Below, piece after piece: positions 17,761 through 25,899 of a stretch of DNA of 64,000 bases (its first letter is position 1; every line of letters begins with the position of its first letter). The notes under the pieces are model-generated. The model had not been told where the DNA came from and searched no databases. It worked only from the letters and a program-made list of their open reading frames with translations. The stretch is from Citrifermentans bremense. GTDB lineage: Bacteria; Desulfobacterota; Desulfuromonadia; Geobacterales; Geobacteraceae. The DNA lies in NCBI RefSeq assembly GCF_014218275.1, contig NZ_AP023213.1, positions 3,938,954 through 4,002,953 on the forward strand, written 5' to 3'. Position numbers and translations under genes: made by a program.

Positions 17761-18987
17761 ATGAGATTCTTCGCCAACCTGTTCCTGCTCCTGTTTCTCG
17801 CCGACGGGAGCCTTTCGCTTTTGGACGAGCTCGCCTCGCTCTTTTTCCCGCTGGTCCCCATCTCCGGGCTGCGCGGCCTTTTGGCCAATGCGGTGATCCT
17901 TGCGGCCGTACCGCTCTACCTGAGCCTCGGCATCGACCGACGGCTGCCGAAACGGCTCTTCCTCCCCCTGATCCTGTTCGTCTTCTGGTGCCCCCTCTCC
18001 GTCTGGATCTTTCCCGTCCTCGGCACGCTGAAGCTCTACGGCCCGTTCATGGCGGCGCTGCAGCTCGGGCTCGGCACCTTCCTCGTCTCCCGCTTCTACG
18101 ACAACCCGCAAGCGCCCCTCACCCTCCCGCCGGCGCTCTTCGAAGGACCCTGCTTCGACCTGCGCAACACCCTGGCCTTTGTCGGCGTCAACGTCCTGGT
18201 CCTCCCGGCTGCGCTGGCGACGGCGTCGCTCTTCTTCGCCAACTCGTACGCGACCGAGGCGACCGGCGGGTTCATGAACATTGCGCCACGGGGGCTCTAC
18301 ATGGCGGAGCGGACCTACCGCCGTGGCGACCGCACCGTGAAACTCGCCGGCATGATCCACATCGGCGAGAAGGAGTACTACGACGAAGTGGCGCGGCTGG
18401 TCCCTCCCGGCAATACCGTGGTGCTCGCCGAAGGGGTCACCGACGAGAAGGGGAAGCTCAAGAACAAGTTCGATTACAAGAATGTGGCGAACCTCCTGGG
18501 GCTCGCCTCGCAGGAGAAGCTCCTCTTCAAGGGTAGGTTGATCGAACCGAAAGATCTGGAAACTGCCGGAAAGAGCGGGGGAAAGGAGCCTGCTGCGCCG
18601 GACATCCTCAGGGCGGACGTGGATGTGAGCGTCTTCCGCCAGGAGACCATGATGCTCCTGGACGCCATGGGGAAAGAGCTGCGCGGGAACCCCTCCACCG
18701 TCGACGGGCTGCTGAAGCTGAACCGTTGGGCGGAGCAGAACATAACGCCCGCGATGTACGCGGTGATCATGGACGACATCCTGCAGCGCAGGAATCAGGT
18801 TGTGGTCGGGTACCTGGACCGGGCGCTGAAGAGCTACCGGACAGTGGTAATCCCCTGGGGCGCCCTGCACATGAAGGGGATCGAGGCGGAGCTTCTCAAG
18901 AGGGGGTTCGTGCTGCAGGAGGAAAAGAAGCGGCTGAGCGTGGATTTCAAGCGAGTACTGTCACACAACAGTGGAGATTCAAAGTAA
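17761..18987 (+). CDS. TraB/TIKI-like (GumN-related) membrane protein
   Basis: 408 residues. The N-terminal half has about five hydrophobic helices (roughly residues 1-20, 38-60, 64-90, 95-115 and 138-160). The C-terminal half carries features of the TraB/PrgY/TIKI/GumN superfamily: an early His-Gly pair in MIHIGEKEYYDEV, an acidic motif AEGVTDEKG about 30 residues later, and a late GALHMKGIE. Family members are proposed metal-dependent proteases; I infer only possible hydrolase activity here. The membrane-first, catalytic-domain-last order differs from most relatives, in which the membrane helices follow. It lies 31 bases after the glycosylase gene, same strand. Confidence 0.7.
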   Translation: MRFFANLFLLLFLADGSLSLLDELASLFFPLVPISGLRGLLANAVILAAVPLYLSLGIDRRLPKRLFLPLILFVFWCPLSVWIFPVLGTLKLYGPFMAALQLGLGTFLVSRFYDNPQAPLTLPPALFEGPCFDLRNTLAFVGVNVLVLPAALATASLFFANSYATEATGGFMNIAPRGLYMAERTYRRGDRTVKLAGMIHIGEKEYYDEVARLVPPGNTVVLAEGVTDEKGKLKNKFDYKNVANLLGLASQEKLLFKGRLIEPKDLETAGKSGGKEPAAPDILRADVDVSVFRQETMMLLDAMGKELRGNPSTVDGLLKLNRWAEQNITPAMYAVIMDDILQRRNQVVVGYLDRALKSYRTVVIPWGALHMKGIEAELLKRGFVLQEEKKRLSVDFKRVLSHNSGDSK

Positions 18988-19095
18988 GCAACTGGAGCAA
19001 CAAGTATTCTCCCGCATGATCAAGCAGATCCCGGCCGCCAAATACTGATTCCTTAAGTCCTGTCAGTTGCTCTGTCAGTATTACTGCCTTTACAC

Positions 19096-19124
19096 TTGAC
19101 TTTGTAAACAAAACAATGCTAATT
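19096..19124 (+). promoter_or_regulatory. Weak promoter candidate for the STAND regulator
   Basis: TTGACT (19096-19101) with an AT-rich spacer and TAATTG or CTAATT 17-18 bases later. The rest of the 198-base gap 18988-19185 shows nothing definite. Confidence 0.35.
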
Positions 19125-19185
19125 GCATGACCTCTTTTCCTATGCGTAACGTTCTCATCAACGGATGCAAGGCCGCGGAGGTTGC

Positions 19186-22100
19186 ATGGCGAGACACAAG
19201 ATAACCGCACCCGGTCTTGCTGCCGGCATCGTGCGCAGGGAACGGCTGTTCCGGCTTTTGGACCATACCGACAAACCGGTGCGATGGATTTCCGGTCCCG
19301 GCGGCTCCGGCAAGACCACCCTGGTCTCCAGCTACCTCGAAGCCCGCGACATCCCCGCCATCTGGTACCAGGCGGACCAAACGGATGCCGACCCCGCCAC
19401 CTTCTTCTATTATATGGGTCTGGCGTTCCAGGACTCTGTTTCACCCGATTGCGAACCGCTGCCGCTTCTCACCCCAGAATACCTCGCAGGACTCAAGACC
19501 TTCGCTCGCCGTTACTTCCGGCAACTGTTCACTCAACTGCCTGCACCTTTCGCCATAGTCATCGATAACTACCAGGAGATCCCGGCGACCTCGCCGTTTC
19601 ACGAACTGATTGCAGAGGGACTGGCGGAAGGTCCGGAAGGGATCTGCGTGCTAGCCATAAGCAGGGAAGAGCCACCTGCGGTGTTGACCGCGGACGAAAC
19701 AGCAGCACGTTTCGACTTCCTCGGCTGGAACGACCTCCGTTTTTCCTTCGACGAGGCCAAGGAGTTCGCCGCAACGCAGTCGGCAAGCCCCATGGAGTCC
19801 GAAGCGCTCACCAGGCTTTACACCAAGACCGACGGCTGGATCGCCGGACTGTTCCTGATACTGGAGAGTCTCAACGGCGGCGCCCTCGACGAAAAGCTGC
19901 TGCAGGACCTTCCCTTGGACAAGGTATTCGGATATTTCGCCGACAAGATCTTCGAAGCGCGAGACGGCGAGCTGCAAAACTTCCTGCTGAAGACCGCGCT
20001 GGTCCCTGGGATCACGGCGCAGATGGCAGAGCGTCTGACCGGCATCGGCAGTTCCGAACAGATCCTCTCCCGGCTCTGCCGCAACCGTTTCTTTACCGCG
20101 AAGATCTCACCGGCGGATCCCGTCTACCAGTACCATCCGCTATTCAGAGAGTTCCTCGTTTCGCGTGCGGAGAAAACGCTTCCTCCCTCCGAGCTGAGGG
20201 AAATCAGGCGGCAAGCCGCCTCCCTGCTTAAGGGGGGGGACCGGGCCGAGGACGCGGCAGGCCTTCTCATCGAGGCCTCGGACTGGGACGGCATAGCGGA
20301 GCTCATTCTCGATTCGGCGCCGCTGCTTGCGGCGGAAGGAAGAAGCGAGACGGTGCGGTGCTGGCTTGAGAACCTTCCTGCCGGGTGCGTGGAACGAAAC
20401 CCCGGCCTGCTCTACTGGAAAGGGGTCTGCCTGCTGCTGCATTCGCCTCCTGCAAGCAGGGCCTGTTTCCGTGAGGCCTACGATCTCTACCGCCTGGCCG
20501 GCGACCGGGTCGGCATGCTCCTGTCCTGGTCCGGCGGCGCGGAAGCATCGCTGTACGACAGGGAGTTCACCCCCCTTGACCAGTGGCTCGCCCTGCTGGA
20601 AGAGATGCGGATCGAGGAGATCGAATTTCCCACGCGCCAGCTTGAAGAACAGATCGCCATGAGCATCTTCAACGCCATGGCTTTCAGACAGCCGCACCAC
20701 CGTGACATCTCCAAGTGGCGCGAACGCGCCCTTTCCCTCGTGCGCGGCAGCGCTGACCTCAATCTGCGTCTGCAGTCCGCAATCCACCTGGTGGTCCACG
20801 ATCTCTGGAACGGGAACTTTGGCAGGGCGACCGTGCTGCTGGAACAGACCTTGGCTATGGCAAGCTCAGGGAAGCCCTCCCCCATGACCCGGATCACCAT
20901 AATGAACGCGCAGGTGCTCTACTGCTACTTCACCGGGGCATGGGCATCGGGGGTCGCCATCGTTTCCGATGCACTGAAGATGGCTAACGAGTCGGGGGTC
21001 CACGTCTGGGATAGCCAGCTCATGGGGACCGGGGCCGGCTGCGCGCTCTGCATGGGAGACTCCGCCGCGGCGGATGAACTGCTCAACGCGATGCGGGACC
21101 GTCTGCAATGGGGCATGAGGCTCGACATCGGCCAGTACCATGGGCTGCGCGGATGGCAGGAGAGTCTTGGAAGACGTTTCCAGGCAGCGATCCCGCACCT
21201 GGAGCACTCCTTGGAATCCCTCCAGGGGACTGGTTTTATGGCCACCGAAGTGGTGATGTTGATCACTCTGGCTGACAACCTCGGGATGACCGGAAACGCT
21301 ACGCGGGCAAGGGCGTGCCTCAGCCGTGCCTACGACATCGCCCGCGGCATGGGGAGCGGTTACCTTGAGTTCCTTTGCCTTTTGAACAGCGCTGCGCTCG
21401 CGCTGGATGCTGCCGACGAGGTGCAGGGCGACATGCTGCTGCGCCAGGCGATGACCCTTGGCAGCGCCGGAGGATACTTGAACGGCTGGTGCTGGCGCCC
21501 CGATGCCCTGGTGCAGCTATGCACCAAGGCGTTGGAGAACGACATAGAGACCGCTTACGTGACCAGGTTGGTGCGCCACTGGGCGCTGGCGCCGGAGAAG
21601 CCGCCCCAGCATCTGGACGAGTGGCCCTGGCAGTTCAGGATCTTCACCCTGGGCGGCTTTCAGCTGCTACGGGGAAACGAGCTCCTGGCTCTTACCGGAA
21701 AAGCCAAAAAGCCGCTGGAACTCTTGAAAGCGGTGGTGGCTTTCGGTGGCAGCAACGTCCCCCTGGAGCGGCTTACCGACGCGCTGTGGCCCGACGCCGA
21801 CGGCGACCTGGCCCAGCGCTCCTTCGATACGACCCTGCATCGGCTGCGAAAGTTGCTGGCAGACGAAAAGGTGCTCCAGCTCCAGGCCGGGAAGCTCTCA
21901 ATCAACCCAAGGTACTGCTGGATTGACACCTGGGCCTTCGAGCGTCGGTGCGGCGAGATAGATGCCTCATTGCATGCCAAAGAAGGGGAAGTGGACCAGG
22001 CGAAGCTCCCCCTTGCTTTCGAGAAAGGTGCGGCCTTGTACCAGGGGAGCTTCCTCCCCGACGATGCAGCCCTGGCCTGGACCGTACCGATGCGGGACCA

Positions 22101-22383
22101 GATGCACAACAGGCTGCTCAGGCTTATCAGCAGAGCCGGGGGGTATTTCGAGGCGCTTGAGCAATGGGATCAGGCTGCCACTTGGTACGGCAAAGGGATC
22201 AGGCTCGATCCAGTCGCCGAACAATTGCACCAAAGGCTCATGGTCTGCTACAGGCAGCAGGGAATGATGGCTCTGGCGATCAAGACCTATCTCAACTGCC
22301 GCTCGATACTGTCCACCGAGCTGGGGATAGCGCCATCGGCACACACTGAAGAACTGTATCGAAGCTTTACCGTGATGTCCTAG
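19186..22383 (+). CDS. Very large STAND ATPase transcriptional regulator with BTAD output
   Basis: A 1065-residue signal-transduction ATPase of the MalT-like STAND type. Walker A GPGGSGKT lies at residues 37-44 and Walker B IVIDNYQEI near 125. The middle (about residues 340-790) is helical and TPR-like, probably a sensor. The C-terminus (about 810-1065) has an OmpR-like winged helix (RIFTLGGFQLLRGNE) and a bacterial transcriptional activator (BTAD) domain, as in SARP regulators, in place of the LuxR-type helix-turn-helix of MalT. The ATG at 19186 follows GGAGG; a start at 19165 is less likely. Inducer and targets are unknown; the nearest gene downstream is the repeat lipoprotein. Confidence 0.88.
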   Translation: MARHKITAPGLAAGIVRRERLFRLLDHTDKPVRWISGPGGSGKTTLVSSYLEARDIPAIWYQADQTDADPATFFYYMGLAFQDSVSPDCEPLPLLTPEYLAGLKTFARRYFRQLFTQLPAPFAIVIDNYQEIPATSPFHELIAEGLAEGPEGICVLAISREEPPAVLTADETAARFDFLGWNDLRFSFDEAKEFAATQSASPMESEALTRLYTKTDGWIAGLFLILESLNGGALDEKLLQDLPLDKVFGYFADKIFEARDGELQNFLLKTALVPGITAQMAERLTGIGSSEQILSRLCRNRFFTAKISPADPVYQYHPLFREFLVSRAEKTLPPSELREIRRQAASLLKGGDRAEDAAGLLIEASDWDGIAELILDSAPLLAAEGRSETVRCWLENLPAGCVERNPGLLYWKGVCLLLHSPPASRACFREAYDLYRLAGDRVGMLLSWSGGAEASLYDREFTPLDQWLALLEEMRIEEIEFPTRQLEEQIAMSIFNAMAFRQPHHRDISKWRERALSLVRGSADLNLRLQSAIHLVVHDLWNGNFGRATVLLEQTLAMASSGKPSPMTRITIMNAQVLYCYFTGAWASGVAIVSDALKMANESGVHVWDSQLMGTGAGCALCMGDSAAADELLNAMRDRLQWGMRLDIGQYHGLRGWQESLGRRFQAAIPHLEHSLESLQGTGFMATEVVMLITLADNLGMTGNATRARACLSRAYDIARGMGSGYLEFLCLLNSAALALDAADEVQGDMLLRQAMTLGSAGGYLNGWCWRPDALVQLCTKALENDIETAYVTRLVRHWALAPEKPPQHLDEWPWQFRIFTLGGFQLLRGNELLALTGKAKKPLELLKAVVAFGGSNVPLERLTDALWPDADGDLAQRSFDTTLHRLRKLLADEKVLQLQAGKLSINPRYCWIDTWAFERRCGEIDASLHAKEGEVDQAKLPLAFEKGAALYQGSFLPDDAALAWTVPMRDQMHNRLLRLISRAGGYFEALEQWDQAATWYGKGIRLDPVAEQLHQRLMVCYRQQGMMALAIKTYLNCRSILSTELGIAPSAHTEELYRSFTVMS

Positions 22384-22415
22384 TCGCCAGAGCCGCCGCT
22401 CGACCCTCTCGACAT

Positions 22416-22460
22416 AAAAGGGGACAGGCTACTTTTTAAAAAAGTGCCCTGCCCCCTTTT
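22416..22460. terminator. Long hairpin after the STAND regulator (terminator, possibly a repeat element)
   Basis: Nested stem: AAAAGGGG with CCCCTTTT (22416-22423/22453-22460), CAGG with CCTG, and ACTTT with AAAGT around loop TTAAA. It is followed by TCTG. The near-symmetric A/T ends allow bidirectional termination. The core GGGACAGGCTACTTTT resembles a sequence I remember as common between genes in many genomes, so it may be a repeat rather than a dedicated terminator. Confidence 0.7.
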
Positions 22461-22617
22461 TCTGTAAGTCTTCTGTAAGCCACTCTCCTTTATCATGCCC
22501 CTCAATATGACATAGGTAAGAAGATGCTCGTGTGGAGAACGCTGCCTCTATGGCAGTTCTTTCTAAGAGCGACTTCGAACCGGGTGAAGGGCTACTATTC
22601 AGTTACAGGAGAGTGAA

Positions 22618-24522
22618 ATGAGAAGAAGTTGGTTCATCATGCTGGCGTTGTGTTTTGTCTTTATGTTCAACTTGACGGGATGCGGTGGCGGAGGGAGCAC
22701 CCCACCTCAGAAGACGACCATTTCAGGGACGGTGACCTTTCCCCCGGCAACTGGCGCAGCAAAGCTTGTCGCAGCCGCTGCGGCAACTCCGACCTTGGAA
22801 GTGAGGGACCTGAGCGGAGCGCTGATAAAGAGCGTTCCTTTGACCCTCCAGAGCGGCGATACCTACAGCTATCCGGCAATAGATGTGGAGCCCGGTAAGG
22901 ACTATGTCCTCAAAGCTGTCGACGGCCAAAGGGTGCTGCGCGCCCTGGTGGACAAGGCCGCCCTCGCCAGCCCGACGGCGACCAGGAACGTGAACAACGT
23001 CACCACGACGGCGCTCATCGTGGTGGAAAAGGCGCTGAACCTAACCGCAGGAACCTTGGGCGAGACGGCTACGGCAAGCCAGGTACAGACGGCATCGGCC
23101 GCCCTGGCCCTTACCTCCCCCCCCGCAACCATCGAGAGCAACATAACTGCGGCGATAGCCGCATGCACCTCGACCACGGGGACCGCGAATGCGGCTCAAG
23201 CGCAACTGGCTTCCCTTGCCAGCATCGTGACCGCTGCCGTCAGCAGCAATGTCGATCCCAGCTCCTTCGTGGCAGGCACTTCAACCGTCACTACTGTCGA
23301 CGCCGTCACCTACACGGTTTCCGGCACCACTACGACCGCCAGTTCCGCCGCCCCGGTCTCCAGCAATACTGCCGGCAGCTTCGCCGCAGTTGCAGCCGAG
23401 ATCCTGCCGAGCATTTCCAGCGCCAGCACCACGTCCTTCACCATCGGTTCCGCCGGCAGCTTCGCCGTCACCGGGACCGGCACCATGAGCGTCTCGGGCA
23501 CACTCCCTTCCGGGGTCACTTTTGATGCTGCCACCGGGCTTTTGAGCGGCACGCCGGCCGCAGGAAGCACCGGGGCCTACCATCTTACGGTCACCGCCAC
23601 CAGCAACAGCCTCACCGCGACACAGGCGTTCACCCTCACAGTCAACCCGATTCCTTCGTCCCTCGCCTTCACGACAGCCATGCTTTCCGGCAAGACCTTT
23701 ACCGAGGGGACGGTGAACACCCTGCTGTTCAACGCCAACGGAACCCTTACTGCAAGCGACACCACCGACACACTGACCTGGTCTGTCAATTCCTCCGGGC
23801 AGATCCTGGTGCACGACGCCACCGAAAACAGCAACACCACGGTTACCGCGGTCTCCGGCAACATCTCTACCGGCATGACTGTTAGCCTGGCTCACTCCGA
23901 CGGCACGACCGAATCCACCACGCTCACCCAGTATCAGGCGCCGGCTCCCGCCAGCGGCTTCACCACGGCCATGCTCTCCGGCAAGACCTTTATCGAGGGG
24001 ACCTCCAACACGCTGACCTTCAACGCCAACGGTACCCTCAGCGCCAGCGACACCACAGACACCCTGACCTGGTCCGTCAACTCCTCCGGGCAGGTCCTGG
24101 TGCATGACGCCACCGAAAACAGCAACACCACGGTTACCGCGGTCTCGGGGAGCATCGCCACCGTGCTGACCATCTCTCTGGCTCACTCCGACGGCACAAG
24201 CGAGTCGAGCACCCTCACCCTCTACGTTGCCCCGACTCCGGCCAGCCCCTTCACCACCGCCATGCTCTCCGGTAAGACCTTCACCGAAGGGACCGCGAAC
24301 ACGCTGACCTTCAACGCCAACGGGACCCTCAGCGCCAGCGACACCACCGACGCCTTGACCTGGTCGGTCAACTCCTCCGGGCAGGTCCTGGTGCACGACG
24401 CCACCGAAAACAGCAACACCACGGTCACCGCAGTCTCCGGCAACATCTCCACCGGCCTGGCAATTTCCCTGGCGCACTCGGATGGCACGACCGAGTACAG
24501 CACCCTCACCCTCCGGCCCTGA
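22618..24522 (+). CDS. Repeat-containing surface lipoprotein with putative Ig domain
   Basis: A 634-residue lipoprotein. The signal ends in the lipobox LTGC (Cys22), followed by a Gly/Ser/Thr linker. A first region (about 35-230) is Ala/Thr/Val-rich. A putative Ig-fold domain of the He_PIG type (about 262-342, with SGTLPSGVTFDAATGLLSGTP) comes next. Three tandem copies of a 97-residue repeat then begin at residue 351, the last lacking only a few residues, each starting TTAMLSGKTF and holding LVHDATENSNTTVTAVSG. It is probably exposed at the cell surface; its role is unknown. ATG follows AGGAGAG. It is separated from the STAND gene by a 234-base gap with a strong hairpin. Confidence 0.85.
   Translation: MRRSWFIMLALCFVFMFNLTGCGGGGSTPPQKTTISGTVTFPPATGAAKLVAAAAATPTLEVRDLSGALIKSVPLTLQSGDTYSYPAIDVEPGKDYVLKAVDGQRVLRALVDKAALASPTATRNVNNVTTTALIVVEKALNLTAGTLGETATASQVQTASAALALTSPPATIESNITAAIAACTSTTGTANAAQAQLASLASIVTAAVSSNVDPSSFVAGTSTVTTVDAVTYTVSGTTTTASSAAPVSSNTAGSFAAVAAEILPSISSASTTSFTIGSAGSFAVTGTGTMSVSGTLPSGVTFDAATGLLSGTPAAGSTGAYHLTVTATSNSLTATQAFTLTVNPIPSSLAFTTAMLSGKTFTEGTVNTLLFNANGTLTASDTTDTLTWSVNSSGQILVHDATENSNTTVTAVSGNISTGMTVSLAHSDGTTESTTLTQYQAPAPASGFTTAMLSGKTFIEGTSNTLTFNANGTLSASDTTDTLTWSVNSSGQVLVHDATENSNTTVTAVSGSIATVLTISLAHSDGTSESSTLTLYVAPTPASPFTTAMLSGKTFTEGTANTLTFNANGTLSASDTTDALTWSVNSSGQVLVHDATENSNTTVTAVSGNISTGLAISLAHSDGTTEYSTLTLRP
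23668..24519 (+). repeat. Three tandem 291-bp coding repeats in the lipoprotein gene
   Basis: Unit starts at 23668, 23959 and 24250, exactly 291 bases apart (97 codons). The third unit is 270 bases long up to the stop. The copies are highly similar at DNA level, so they are candidates for expansion or contraction by recombination. Confidence 0.9.
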
Positions 24523-24563
24523 CACCGGTCGGGCGTACAGTAGTGCAGTACCAGCCGTCCCTC

Positions 24564-25115
24564 TTACCGGGGGGCGGCTTTTTCGTCCTCCACCCCCCAG
24601 AGCACATCAAGGAAGTTCTTCAGGATCCGCGCCGTGAGCCCCCAGATCTCGTCCTCGCCGTACCGGTAGAAGTACATGGGGTAGTCCTTCCTCCCCTTGT
24701 AGTCCCAGTACTCCATCCGGTAGATCTCCGGCTTCACGAAATGGGAAAGCGGCACCTCAATCAGGCGCTCGATCTCGGCATCGTTGACGGTGAGGGGGTA
24801 GTTCGCGGGGAAGACGCCGACCACGGGGGTCACCAGGTAGTTGTGGATGGAGTGGCAGTCGTCGAGCTCGCCCAGGATCTCGACGTCGGACGGGGCGATG
24901 CCGACCTCCTCCCACGCCTCGCGGCGCGCGGTGTCGGCGCTGTCCAGATCGCCAGGGTCGCAGACGCCGCCGGGAAAGGAGATCTCGCCGCTGTGGTGGG
25001 TCAGATGCGGGGTTCTCTTGGTGAAGAGGAGATGGTACTCCCCCTCCTTGGGAAAAAGCGGCAGGAGCACGGCGGCGGGGACGGGCCCCGCCTCCATGGG
25101 AACGCGACGGCGCAA
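24564..25115 (-). CDS. Nudix hydrolase, coenzyme A pyrophosphatase-like
   Basis: Cytosolic Nudix hydrolase; relatives of this type cleave CoA to 3',5'-ADP and phosphopantetheine. The Nudix box is near residues 48-73 and ends in REAWEEVGI; the upstream block FTKRTPHLTHHSGEISFPGG is typical of the CoA pyrophosphatase group. The start is uncertain. TTG at 25115 gives 183 residues but truncates the N-terminal helix usual in the family. A CTG at 25190, overlapping the rpe stop and with AAGGAG eight bases upstream, would give 208 residues and a fitting N-terminus. The gene is directly downstream of rpe. Confidence 0.88.
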   Translation of the reverse strand: MRRRVPMEAGPVPAAVLLPLFPKEGEYHLLFTKRTPHLTHHSGEISFPGGVCDPGDLDSADTARREAWEEVGIAPSDVEILGELDDCHSIHNYLVTPVVGVFPANYPLTVNDAEIERLIEVPLSHFVKPEIYRMEYWDYKGRKDYPMYFYRYGEDEIWGLTARILKNFLDVLWGVEDEKAAPR

Positions 25116-25186
25116 GGCGAGGGAGACCTTCAGCCTCTGCTTCAGCTCTCCGGGGTCCCCCGGCAGCTCCTCTGCGCGCCGCCCGA

Positions 25187-25852
25187 TCAGAGCACCGGCT
25201 CCTTGGCCTTTTTCTTCAGCTCGGCAATGGTCGCCGCGTAGTCCGGGCTGTTGAAGACGGCGCTGCCGGCCACGAAGACGTCGGCGCCTGCGTGGGAGAT
25301 GCGGGCTATGTTGTCGGTCTTGACGCCGCCGTCCACCTCGAGCTCCGCCTCGATGCCGCGCCTATCCATCGTGGCGCGCAGGGCCTGGATCTTGGGGATG
25401 CAGGCCTCGATGAAGGACTGGCCGCCGAAACCGGGGTTCACCGTCATCAGGAGGATCAGGTCGAGGTCCTCCATCACGTAATCCAGGAGGTTCAAAGGGG
25501 TCGCCGGGTTCAGCGAGACGCCGGCCTTTTTGCCCAGCGACTTGATCAGCTGCACGGTGCGGTGCAGGTGGTTGGTCGCCTCGGCGTGGACCACGATGAT
25601 GTCGGAACCCGCCTTGGCGAAATCCGGGATGTAGCGGTCCGGCGCGTCGATCATCAGGTGCACGTCGAGCGGCAGCGTGGTGACCCGGCGCGCCGCTTCC
25701 ACGATCAGCGGCCCGATGGTGATGTTGGGGACGAACTGCCCGTCCATGACGTCGATGTGGACGTAGTCGGCGCCGCCGGCCTCGATGGCCTTGATCTCCT
25801 CGCCCAGCCGGGCGAAGTCTGCTGAAAGGATGGATGGAGCGATCTTTTTCAT
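25187..25852 (-). CDS. rpe: Ribulose-phosphate 3-epimerase
   Basis: Interconverts ribulose 5-phosphate and xylulose 5-phosphate in the pentose phosphate pathway. The 221-residue TIM barrel shows the family blocks APSILSADFARLGEE, HIDVMDGQFVPNIT (metal-binding His and Asp), HLMID, MTVNPGFGGQ and VDGGVKTDN. ATG follows GGAGA. It is transcribed after rsmB, with a gap of 47 bases, and is followed at once by the Nudix gene. Confidence 0.97.
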   Translation of the reverse strand: MKKIAPSILSADFARLGEEIKAIEAGGADYVHIDVMDGQFVPNITIGPLIVEAARRVTTLPLDVHLMIDAPDRYIPDFAKAGSDIIVVHAEATNHLHRTVQLIKSLGKKAGVSLNPATPLNLLDYVMEDLDLILLMTVNPGFGGQSFIEACIPKIQALRATMDRRGIEAELEVDGGVKTDNIARISHAGADVFVAGSAVFNSPDYAATIAELKKKAKEPVL

Positions 25853-25899
25853 AGGGTCTCCTGCGTTTTTTTCTGCGCTTTGCGTCTTTTACCCGGCGC

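Noticed and set aside
22500..22617. Cyclic di-GMP riboswitch upstream of the repeat lipoprotein
   Set aside because: A short hairpin is present, but the conserved GEMM motifs (such as the GCAAA blocks) are absent.
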